NCBI GenBank assembly: GCA_028023455.1
Contig: JAQFVV010012573.1
Location: 2,228,815 to 2,292,814 of the forward strand
DNA length: 64,000 nt
From: Epiperipatus broadwayi
Lineage: Eukaryota; Onychophora; Udeonychophora; Euonychophora; Peripatidae
Direction: 5' to 3'
The position numbers were made by a program, and so were the translations under genes. Below, piece by piece: positions 13,560 to 24,589 of the stretch; within the stretch, counting starts at the first letter, position 1; every line of letters begins with the position of its first letter. Under the pieces are notes generated by a model. That model had not been told where the DNA came from. It saw only the letters and a program-made list of their open reading frames with translations, and ran no database searches.

Positions 13560-14835
13560 ACTTTTATGATTTCTTCTTTATTATATCACAATATAATTCT
13601 TTCTTATCTATCAGTCTTTTTTTTAATTAATATAAATCCTTGTTGTCTCTATAATATAAATCACAAATATTATTCCCATGTTTTCAATACTTCCTTCCTT
13701 TTTAATAATATACCATTGTTTATTTTTATATTCTGCTTTTCCCACATAAAATATTTTATTCTACTATTTGCTAAATTAAATCTACTCTTTTTTTAATTTT
13801 AAATCTTACTATCTTTCCCTTCTAATGATTGTATTCTGCCTCATTCCATGATAAAGCATTTTGGAAATATTTTGCTACAGTAATGTTTGTTTGCTTGTTT
13901 ATTTATTGCCATTTTATTAAATATTTTATTAAAACAAGATTTGTATCCTTTTAGTCTAGTCTTTAGTTTCAATTACATTTATACTTTAGCTTTTTTATCA
14001 TTTTATTCAACACATAAAATGTGTTATTGGTACTACCTATTAACTTCTTTATCAGCATATAGTATTATTATTTGGTGTTCTCTTTTGATTTTTAAATAGC
14101 CCATTTTATTCTTTTTTAGTTATATTATTTTTTTAAATGATAATCTCAATTTTACCACTACTAAATTGTGATCTGAAACATTTATCATTTTCAGAATGTG
14201 GTCATACATTGTTAGCAGATTTTTTAAGTCTACTTTGTCTTAACACATAATATAACTAAAATATTTTATCACTTTGAAGTTTACATTCAGATTAGTGTTT
14301 GTTAAGATATGTATTTTTATTATGTGATTTTATCTACAAAAAATTATTAGCATCTCTATTCTCCCACTTTTTAACACTTTCTTACTTGTTCTATCTTATC
14401 ATAATACTGTAACTTCTTATGGCTAATATACAACTCTTTTTATGTGGTTTTTTTTTTAATTTTATTTTTTATCATCATCATAAATTACTAGTTAGCATCT
14501 ACACTTAAATAATCACTACATCATTCAAAATCATTTTCAGCCTGACTACTAACAATCTATCTTTTATAGAAGTAAAACTTATAAAATTTTTCTTTTTGTT
14601 TTTGACTTAAAACATTGGCCACTCTATTATATTAATACATGAATAATAAAATCATATATCTTATTTGTTTTTTTTCTCCCTCAATACCTCATTTTATAAT
14701 TACAATAATTAACTTATTTCTTTTCATCTTTGATACAAAATTGATTGCCATTTCTAGATTTTGCATAATATTCCAATTACCTACTTTTATATTAGCCTCA
14801 ACATGTTCACCACTACACCTTTAAAATGTTTTGAT
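13560..14835 (-). pseudogene. Decayed RTE/CFDP2-like LINE endonuclease (APE type)
   Basis: On the minus strand the frame starting near 14830 reads IKVGNWNIMQNLEMA...FVSKMKRNKLIIV. This matches the start of the apurinic-endonuclease-like domain of RTE/CFDP2-type LINEs (usually KVGTWNVRSL...MKRxxxDI), including the catalytic Asn of the WN motif. The end of the domain is seen at about 14205-14120 as INVSDHNLVVVKLRLSFKK, holding the terminal SDH catalytic histidine. The roughly 700-bp spacing is right for a whole domain. Beyond it, at about 13740-13690, NIKINNGILLKRKEVLKTWE resembles the linker before the RT (INxxGxLLxxxEEVLxRW). Multiple stops and frameshifts show long decay. The element would have nicked DNA to prime reverse transcription. 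Confidence 0.6.
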
Positions 14836-16320
14836 TACAATAATTTAGAGACATCTTAATAGTTTTTGTAAAGTGAACAAACTTAATAACTTCTTTAAAC
14901 AACTAGTTTTATTAACTAAACATATTTAAAAGATTAACTAAAAAATAAACAAAAATTAATGTATACAATAAAAATTAAAGCATACTAATAATATAAAAAA
15001 ATAAATAAAACTATACACTTATATTAAAATAAAAATATTCTTCACAAAATACAATGCTTGCTCCTGCTTTTAGGAATACAAAAATATTCCTTTTAAATAT
15101 TAATGATTTACTTATCCATTAATTAATTTAGATGAAATATATTGTACTCAGAATCCAATGATCTATGTTTAAATCTCATGGTAATTTTTCTATTTGCTAG
15201 TTTTTCTGACTAGTTTTATACTTTCAATACATCAGTTTTGTTAGGTAGTTTAACTTATGAACGGATAACAGCCTGGGAACACTAAATATGACAGGCCAGT
15301 CAGCCTTTTCTATTCAGTTTGATATGAGCCTAAAGTGATAAGCCCAACTAACGATTCTTGGACTGAATCTATTCAATCAGTTAAATAAAAGAGTTTTTCT
15401 CTATTTATCATTTGGGTGTTTTAATGTTATATGATTGTCCACCTAACTGAACATATGGTTATTTTACTAATGAAATTTATAATCAATGTTAGTGATATTT
15501 TAATTAAAAAAGAAATTAGCTTTCGAAATAAATTTATTCAGCTGATAATTTAATCCCTGGCATTTGGTTTTTAAAAGGTATACACTGAATCCAAACATAT
15601 TTCAGCTACTCTTCTAAAATTAGAATTATGAATTAATTTAAACGCTAATATATTAGAACTGGAGTTTCGTGAAAATAAAATGACTTCATATATGTGATAA
15701 ATTAATTAGAACATTTTTATGTCATCAATCTGAAGTTTAAATTCAAGGCAAGTTGATCGTAACCAACTCAGCTGGAAACCCAGTATTGGTCATTAAATGA
15801 GTATCTCGTTATTATTAATTAAAGGATTAAGATCCAAGTTTAACCTGGATTAATAAGATGAGTGTCGAGGAATCAATATTTATATTAATATGTTGCAGGA
15901 TTCATTACAGTTAAGAAAGCATCTGTCTCATATATATATTCTAATAGTTTGTAGTTCTGAATCAGAACTAAAATACTTTACTAATATTTGAAAAAAAAAA
16001 ATTAAACGTTTATATCTAAACACAACATAAATTTTTGAATAGTAGTAATTAACGGGAGGGGGGGGTTACAATAAAGATATTTAACAAACTGAATGTTTTA
16101 CTCTACGCCAAAACAAAAATAATTTTGCTTAAACTAAGAATGGACAAAAAAAGATTCTTAGACCGAAGTTAATATTAATTCATTGATTTATTTCTATGTG
16201 AATATTTTAAGTAATTAAAAATATATATTTTTTTATTCTTTAGGAACTATTATATCGTAATTAAAAAAAAAAAAAACCGTTGTTGAGTTTTTGTTTATAT
16301 CAGTTATAAAACAATAGCCA
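14836..16320. other. A+T-rich DNA, no gene seen
   Basis: No domain-bearing frame. A G run at 16056-16066 and A runs at 16261-16275 stand out. The stretch 15250-15380 is less A+T-rich but unassigned. Confidence 0.45.
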
Positions 16321-16457
16321 GAATATTGAAAGTTCATTCATGCTCAAGGATTTGATTGTAATAATTTCGTATCCGAGGAAGTGCTAAAGGGCAACGCAAG
16401 CAAATTTAAAGTTCCCATGAGAAGACAGCTTGATGGCGAAAGTGTCCAGACATTAAC
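16320..16457 (+). other. Candidate host exon (weak)
   Basis: A short coding-like segment stands out by its higher G+C and codon-like texture. In one frame it reads FIHAQGFDCNNFVSEEVLKG, then NASKFKVPMRRQLDGESVQT, with no stop over about 60 codons. An acceptor-like pyrimidine/AG context lies upstream (..CAATAG|CC) and a donor-like ACG|GTAATG occurs at about 16457-16463. I do not recognise the peptide. It might be an internal exon of a host gene with large introns, a conserved noncoding block, or chance. Confidence 0.2.
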
Positions 16458-18180
16458 GGTAATGAAGTATCATCAGATAACCCTTGAGATAGAAATAAAA
16501 CGATTATAGCTACCAAAAAGAACTGTCAAATTTATTAAAGGATTTATTATTGAAATATCTTCACTTTGCTACAGATATATATGAGCAAATCATTCGCACT
16601 ATTTTTTTTTTTTTAAAAAAAGCGTTTATCTACACACAAGCTTCCCATTCTAGCACCTTTATTCTGTTAAACAATTTTTGTAAATAAAGTTATGTATCTA
16701 TATTAAGTCTATAAATTGTGCGCTAAAAAGCACGTAAATATAAACAGCAATTTTAATTAATACTATTTTGACAATATATGTATATAATTATCACTTTTGA
16801 ATAGCTTTATTTAAAGTTACAAAATAAGAATTTCACGATCTGGTGATTAATGCAACTGATTGTCCTTCCATGACTTAGAATTCGAATCCAGGCCAAAAAA
16901 AACTTTAAATTTTATTGTCACTATTAGTCTTTATATTTTTTTTTGTTGAGTCAGATGATGCTGATTATCTCTCCTGTCAAAAAATTGCTCTCTAGTTATT
17001 ATTTTATGGAGAGTAAAAGTTCAAATAAATCAACGTTAAATTAATGGGAGTCAACATGGTGATTGCAAATGCAAGACTTATTATTCGAATGTAACGTAAC
17101 ATTTAGTGCTGATAAGAAATGCATTGCCTGTAGGTTTTGAATTCATAATTTATCCTTATCTTTTTAAAGTCGCATATAAAATAAAGACACCAAATTGCTA
17201 ACTTGCAATTGTATAATAATCAAGCTGGCGCACAGACACCCACACCACATATATTTATATTTTCTAGTTGATTTATCCTAATTAACATGAAGTACTTATC
17301 AATGTTTTCAAAGTTATTTCCCAGAAAAAAAAATTTTAATATTATACTTGCGAAATTATTTTTAGTAATGACAAATGTGACGCAAATTGGCTAAATATTG
17401 AAGAAATGAAATTACAATAAATATTTAACCAATTTAATTTATATTCCATACCTTATATGTGTTATTTTTATTTCAATAAAATTACATGTAATTTTAAATA
17501 TATATATATGTGTGTGTGCGCTTGTGCATAAACTAAGGTTCACAGAAACTTGTTAAACAACTTACACATCATTTCTTTCTGAAGCTATTGTGGATCACAA
17601 TAAATTCATTAATACCATCAACATTATATGATCTTTTATAAGCTTATTCAATAGACTTCCATGGGTGTCTATTGATTTCTCAAGATTACAGCAGTTGGCT
17701 CTAAAGTAGAATGAAAGTAACTGCTCCTGTTAAAGTCATCAAGTTTTTAGTTTCTGATACCAAATTATTCTTGAGTTTTACCTTATTTCTTTTTCTTTTC
17801 CTATATTATTTTAATAAAAGCTATTTTATTAATTTTATTTATCTAGTTTATTATTTTTGTTATAAATATTATTCTTTTGTTTTCTTTAACTTTAATCTCT
17901 TTCATTCTCCATACAATTTATTTTAATTTTCTTTCAACATTCTCTATTCCAAAAATAAGTGTTCAACATTTTTTTTTATATCATCTCTACAAAAATTCCA
18001 TCTTCATTTAAATATTTTATACTATTTTTGGTTTCTTTTCTTGGTTTGTAAAGCTATTGCCCTCACACAAACAATAAGCTTCTTCTAGTGTTATAATATT
18101 GTAATGGTATTCCTTGTAGTCCCCTTTAACTATTGCTGTAATGTATATGGATATCACACATTAGGGTTAATTAACATTAT
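16458..18180. other. A+T-rich DNA, no gene seen
   Basis: Mostly A+T-rich. A segment at about 16838-16900 (GATCTGGTGATTAATGCAAC, then AATTCGAATCCAGG about 30 bases on) resembles tRNA A and B boxes and could be an old SINE head. An (AT)n-(GT)n run lies at 17498-17519. Confidence 0.4.
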
Positions 18181-18639
18181 GATTGATCAAGCTAGATACA
18201 TTTAGTATGAACATTCTAACTGATCGTGATAATCAGCCTAGGCCTTTATTAAATCTATCTATTTTAAACACTAACACTATCTGTATTTCCTTATCATCAT
18301 TTCCCATAAAATCAATTCTAATCAAATAGAGAGTTGATACCCAATCACTATAAACATTTTTACTTATGATGGAAATGTTATTACAATAGTACCTAATGTG
18401 AAACATCTATAGTAATGGATATTCATAGGACATGTTCAATCCCTCTCTCCTCTTTGGATGTCACCCTTTCATTTATTTGAAACTGGAACAAAGAACAGAG
18501 TACTGACTACAAGGTAATATTTTTTTTGATTCATTAAAAATGCATAATTCCTAAACTATCTCAGTATTACAACCTCATCTATATTTATGCAAAAATCTCA
18601 CTGTATAGATATTAGAGGATGTTCATAACAATTTAACAA

Positions 18640-21160
18640 GTGGTAGAGTTATAATGTACAGGTTGTGCTGAATAATTTGAGTATACATTTCTAGTATCAT
18701 AATTGTTATTTAACTGCCTGAATCCAATAATGCTTCCATTACGATCCTTTCTAAAATAGTTTTTATCTTTGGGCAGTTCTGAGATGAAAATTTGGACTTC
18801 CTTTACAATTGTATGCCAATTTTTCCATATTTTTAATTTTAATTATCCATGTCTCTCTGGGTTACTCTGTGGTGAGAAAAAACTTATTTAGATCCCATCA
18901 TATCCCTTTCCTTCATGCTTTATAACATCTTCTCTATAATCCTACTAGTACAAGGTGACAGTGAGTTTTATTCTAAATCTATTATACTTTTATATGTGTT
19001 TATGTTAACTCTGCTCCTGGTTTTCTGTATCATCCTTGTACTATCAGAGCTTCTGGTGGGTCTTTATCTTTCTTTTTTTGTGTATCCCACAGCATTTATG
19101 TGTGGGTTCATTTTTTCTTCTGTAAATTTTTTTGTTGGAATATAATTCCTTCTCTTTTTCTTCATTTGCAGGCTTACTGATATCAAATGCATTTAAATGT
19201 TACCCAATCTACAATTATCCTATCAATGCCAATGAGCATTTGTTCTATATGCTTGGAAAACTATGCTGCTTTGGAAACTATACCCCATTATTCTAATTAT
19301 TTAAATTTCAGATAATGAGTTATCTATCAAAGTATTTAGCTTTGCCATCTGTTTTCTGAAAAATGACATTTATGCCTCTCCTGATTGGCATTTCTTTTGT
19401 AATATTTGTTGTCAAACACTATCTTGAAAATCTTTGCTTCATTAGCAGTTTAATAGAATCTGTTTAAACTTATCAAAACTCTGAGGCTTCTTAAATAAGG
19501 AGTCACACCAGACTTGAGACATAGTCTGTAGATGATTAACATGCCTCCTTAACTAATCCATTTTAAAAAGCTAAAGTTTCTCTCTAAATTACTGAGATAT
19601 TCAATACTTATTTTGAATAACGGTATTGTAGAATATGTGTGTACAAGTCAACTCTTTCTTGATCTTCTTGGAGAAAACATTATTACTAGATTTTTTTCTA
19701 AAAAAATTTAAGTTACTATCATTTACAATTTTTTTCTGTATTTTCTGGATTGTCCCGATCATCTGTTGAGCCACACTATTCCATTTCTTTACAAACATGT
19801 ACCAGTATCCTATTGTTCCTGGCTACTTCTTACAAATATTCTATCTTCCTATTTTATTCTCATTAATTTTGCTGAACTTCACAACATATCTCTTTAATCC
19901 TTTTTTTAAATATAATAGACTTCTCTCAACCTCTTTATAATCTCTTTTCTCAATTGGTACTGACCTTCTTTAATTTCTGTATGTAAATTTTCTATTTTGG
20001 TTTTGCTATTATTAAAGAAATGTTCTGTCTTTAGAGAAACTTTCAATCTGGATTTTTATATCTTTAGTTTCTACTGATAAACTTTCTATTTTTGTAGACA
20101 ATTTTTCTATTTTTGTGGCTATGTTGACCAAATGACTTCTTAGTATTCCTCCAATACTTTTACTATTTTTAATTGTATCATTACTCTTTTTTTCAAGAGT
20201 TTTTTTTTTTTCCAATTTGTTTTATATGGAAATATTTTCTAATTCGTTGTCTGGGACCTGTAACTTAGCTTTTGTTTTTACAATCATATGATTATCAGTA
20301 CTGTGCTTCTATAGATATTTTTTTAATTGCTGTACTTGTTTCTTCCTTCAACATTATAGATTTTTTTTAAAAAAAAAACTAACCCTATCATCCTCTGTTT
20401 ATCCTTTTATGATATTTGCCTACATTCATTTAGTTTTACTATTTATATATATATATTTTTTTTAAATATGAACGATCTGAACCCAGACTTTCAAGCACCC
20501 ACCAACTATCCACACTATCTCATACAGCTGATATACATGACCACATACATATAGAAAAGATAAATAATCACCAATATATGTATTTCATGCTAAACCAGCA
20601 TTCATTAGTTGGTCCAGATTATCATCTTCCCCACATAGACAAGCAAGGTGTTTATTTGGAGCCTTCTCCATGTACCCTGAAAACATCTTTATTTTTATAA
20701 ACTGATTCACTGCATTATTTCTATCTATATGTGTACATGTTCTTATGCTTTCCTGTTCACTTTCTAACCTTTCTATTCTTTTTACTAATTTTTCAACATT
20801 TCTTCTATCATTATCATGCCTTTCTTATCCTCTTGTTTTGCTGTCCTGTTTTTTGACCTCTACTGTCTTATCTCTTCTATCAGCACTTCCATACTTTCTA
20901 GTTTTCAAAAATATATATATTTTTACTTATATCTGTTTATTTATATTTCAAATATTTTTTCCTTAACCAAAGCATGTGACTGCCTCCAACCCCTTTAGTC
21001 CTTTCTATCTCCACCTTGTCCTCAATACCTCAATCTATCTAAAATATCTATCTCTTCAGACTCTCTCTTTTCATGTAGATTTATTATAATTTGTTTCCTT
21101 TGGTCTTTTCTCTGTCTATACTATACTCCACTTTTATATTTATGATGATGATGTAATTTA
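18640..21160 (-). pseudogene. Decayed gag/retropepsin-like element (LTR-retrotransposon relic)
   Basis: The minus strand is purine-rich and carries broken but long coding-like runs. From 21160 down: a charged stretch (QRKQIIINLHEKRESEEIDI); at about 20890-20760 a Lys/Arg/Glu-rich likely coiled coil (DRRNVEKLVKRIERLESEQE); at 20215-20012 a second coiled coil (IATKIEKLSTKIESLS); and at about 18757-18670 IVMEALLDSGS-stop-ITIM. The last matches the catalytic (A)LLD(S/T)Gs flap-proximal motif of retroviral-type aspartic proteases. Coiled coils upstream of a protease fit a gag-PR order. No reverse transcriptase, integrase or LTR was recognised downstream (to 17700). Stops and frameshifts are frequent, so it is dead. 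An F1 copy at 20469-20660 splits it. The protease motif is the main evidence; the gag label is inference. Confidence 0.4.
20469..20660 (+). repeat. Interspersed repeat F1, partial copy
   Basis: Begins with TCTGAACCCAGACTTTCAAG, followed by the AGATAAATAATCACC and CCAGCATTCATTAGTTGGTC blocks shared with the other F1 copies. It lies inside the gag-like relic and is therefore younger. Confidence 0.75.
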
Positions 21161-23261
21161 GCATTTCTTCAAGACTTTATTTTCAAACTTTAATTCTATT
21201 TGAATTACATTTATAATTGCTATTAACTTATGATAGTTCTGCACCCACATTCAAAGGCCAATTGAACTGAGTGGGAGAGATCGCTCTGATTATATAAATA
21301 AAAAAAATCTTATTAAATCTCAATCTCTCCAGCTGCATTCTTTTATTATTGCAGCACACTGGCCCTTCAAGTGAAGAAGTCAAATACAGAAGGCAGATAA
21401 GACCAATGGCACATATAACCAAACTGAGTATAATATATGGTATATTTCCAGGTTATAGAACTTCTCAGCTGCTAAATTCAAACCCCTGCCCTCTAAAAAA
21501 TTTCTATCTTTTCGAGGTAAAACCTCAGGCACCAGCTAATCATAAGTTATAATTAGCATGCCTAGTTGACACATAAACAATTTAGCACTTGATTAATCCT
21601 TAATCAGCTCTTTATTTATTTGTAAGAAGACAAACTATAATAGACCGCTTAATGCTTAAGCTTAATTAATGACTGTCCATTGGTGGCATAATTATTAAAC
21701 AGAACCAACCAAACAATAACTTAGCAATCAAACAATTTATTTTAAAACATTTCTAATTAAAACATGATATTAAAAATAATATAATAAAGAAACTTATAAA
21801 TTTGTTTAAGCACACTTTTAGTAAAATATGTGATAATAAAGAAAAATACAATTAAACATTATAGATCTGCATACACACACACACACACCTTGAAATATAA
21901 GTTTACTATTCAAAGAAAAACTTTGCATATATTAATTAAAATATATTATGATAAGATTAAATCTGCATGCACATACTAAGGTTTTTTTAGATCATAATTA
22001 TAGGAGACACTTAAAGATTGCTATGGCTATCAAAGTCTAACAAATCTCTTATTTGAACATGATCAGTTCATGAATGGGAATAAGAAAATTCACAATTAAC
22101 TAGGATTTTTGCACTTTATACTTCTGGGAATATGACTCCTTTCTTTCTTCTTTGTATTTGTCATCAACCAGTTGGATTTTTAGACTTCACTAATGGTTTT
22201 GACTCCTGGATAACTTTCTGTATTTCTGCGATAGACATTCCTTGACTATTCAGATTATTATGTAGGTGTGACTTCTAAATGGAAAATTTCTGATGTTCTG
22301 TGAAACCTGGCCTGGAGAGTAGTTGCATATTCCAGGGACTGTCTAGCACTGCATGGTATTTGATGTTCTTTGATAAATGTGAAGATTGTAATTGCATTCT
22401 GGGGATGCTAATGTCTTTTCCCATCTTTTTTTCTCTGGAGCTCTTCCACAGTAGCAATATGAATACACTGGTACTATACAATTATAATAGTCTTAATATT
22501 GATTATTAATATGCATGAAAAATAAAGAATAATCAATAGTCAAGAATAATAATGAGTGGATTTTCAGTCCTTTTGTATGATTCCTCTTTATTATCTCTCT
22601 ACTTATCACTCCAATCTTGTTTAATTAATTTAGAAATTTTATTAATTAAATTCCCATTGTGTTTTAATCTGCATACTTGCATATATTAATGTGGCCTTTG
22701 GATAAGATATCATCTTGAATTATTTTCCATTGTTTCCATTTACTGCAATTTATAGTTATTATTCCCTTTCTTCCGTTTATCAGCCAAATAATCCTTAAGT
22801 GGATTTAAGTTTTATGCACTTTCCTTTCACATTTTAATTCTATTTTCATTTTTACATATACACATTTTTCTTTAAGTTTGTAAAAAGAAGGAATTATATT
22901 TTTTAACCTTTTATTTAGTTAAATTTCTCCCCCCTTCCCCTTCTACTTGCTCTTTAATTAGCAAAACTTTATTATAACAGGATGATACAGCACTTTGTCT
23001 TTTGATGATCTGCATTTCTAAAAAAAAAAAAAACTCTTCAAACTTTCTAAATTATACTTTTCTTTCTTAAAACATTTTCTACATTATATTTCCATTTCTT
23101 AAAACTTTTACTTATTTCTTTTAACAAAATTTATTGCAATAATTTATTGATAATTGATTCTGCAGTATTTTTATTTCCTTAAAATTTCATTTTAAAATCT
23201 TTAAACTAGTTATATTTTTCATACAAGTTTTACAAAGCATGTAGTACTGTTCACTAGCAGT
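21161..23261. other. Unassigned DNA
   Basis: No domain found. The interval 21240-21550 is richer in G+C with an unrecognised 67-codon frame. A (CA)n run lies at 21870-21888. The rest is A+T-rich. Confidence 0.45.
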
Positions 23262-23384
23262 ACAGTATATACATATATTCTCTTTTTCGCATGTGTGTGG
23301 TCATGTGTATCAGTTGTATGAGATAGATTGGATGGAGCCTGAAAGTCCGGTTCATATCCCCTATATATATATATATATATATAT
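23262..23384 (-). repeat. F1 fragment followed by (TA)n
   Basis: A short inverted F1 piece (GTGTGTGGTCATGTGTATCAGTTG through GAAAGTCCGGTTCATATCCC) ends in a (TA)n run. The GGTTCATATCCC end resembles a tRNA B box. Confidence 0.65.
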
Positions 23385-23636
23385 ATTATTCTACATGAAT
23401 AAAGCATGATAAACAGAGCACAAAAACATTAATTATAAACAACAATTAGCCAAGCACTTTCAGTACTGTATACCAGAATCATGGTAACATACTGGAACTG
23501 AACAGTTAATATTAACCATTCAGTTCCAGTATGTTGCCATGATTCTGGTATACAGTAACGAAAGCACTTGGCTAATTGTTGTTTATAATTAATGTTTTTG
23601 TGCTCTGTTTATCACGCTTTATTGGTGTAGAATAAT
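23385..23636. repeat. Near-perfect inverted repeat, 118-bp arms
   Basis: The arms 23385-23502 and 23519-23636 are reverse complements with only a few mismatches. They run from ATTATTCTAC at the outside to GGAACTGAA at the inside, with a 16-base spacer. No coding content. Its compact hairpin shape fits a fold-back MITE. The flanking (TA)n tracts hide any TA target-site duplication. Confidence 0.88.
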
Positions 23637-23649
23637 TTTCATTATCTGA

Positions 23650-23650
<1 letters not shown>

Positions 23651-23706
<56 letters not shown>

Positions 23707-23722
23707 AATATTCTACAGTTTA

Positions 23723-23764
<42 letters not shown>
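23651..23764. repeat. Two (AT)n microsatellite tracts
   Basis: Dinucleotide tracts at about 23654-23704 and 23725-23764 are separated by about 20 bases that include a TAGAATAT/ATATTCTA-type inverted match. Confidence 0.95.
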
Positions 23765-23766
<2 letters not shown>

Positions 23767-24585
23767 CTATGTAATATTCTACTCATCAGAAGTCAAATGT
23801 TACTTTATTAAAGAATGTATGGTTGTTATTCCAAAGCTGCTATGAATTATATCTTTTGCCTGTGAAAAGCTTCACTTCAATATGAATATATTTCGTGTGT
23901 TTATATTTAATTAAAAACAGATATAAGAACAGGATTAAAGTTTATATCTGGTCATGGATAATCTCTAATTTAAAAATTATTAATAATAATCAACAATGTA
24001 TTTATATAAAATGGTAAGTATCAATATTGTGAGTGCACTTGTAAATTAAACATATATAAAAAAATATCAAAACAGAATTTTTTTTAAATAAATTGATATG
24101 GGCTGGATATTTTAAAAAGATTTCTACACTATAGTATTTATCTAAATTGCTGCGTTCATAAGGATTAATAGATCCGTATGCAATTAAATTATCGATTTAT
24201 TTTAAAATTTTCGCTATTTTGGTATTTTTATATTATTTTTAACAATGACAGATTGTCAAGATATTATATATATGTGAGTGTTTATAATTGTTTTTAATAA
24301 TAGAATTATATGCGTTAATGTGGAGTCTATAAATGTATGTATCTCCAATCTTTTAAAAATTAAAATAAAAAATTATTTAACTATTGCTATGTAAAACATT
24401 AAATTCTGTATTTAAATAGTAATTATTCCAAGTCTATTTTTATTTTTTAAAAACATTTAACTCAATTGTTTTATTATTAATCTTATCACATTAGCATTAT
24501 ACATTTTGACTAGGGAATGAACTTAAAGAATAATAAACTTTTCTATTTATGAAAATGACTATTTATTCTTGTTAACCTTTCAAAT
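23765..24585. other. A+T-rich DNA with an F3 fragment
   Basis: Around 23935-23985 the sequence AAAGTTTATATCTGGTCATG...GATAATCTCTA resembles repeat family F3 found at 27200 and 60960. Nothing else was recognised. Confidence 0.4.
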
Positions 24586-24589
24586 TTCC

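Noticed and set aside
13379-14099. Several 70-83-codon hydrophobic plus-strand frames
   Set aside because: They are antisense to, or adjacent to, the decayed LINE endonuclease; T-rich composition explains them.
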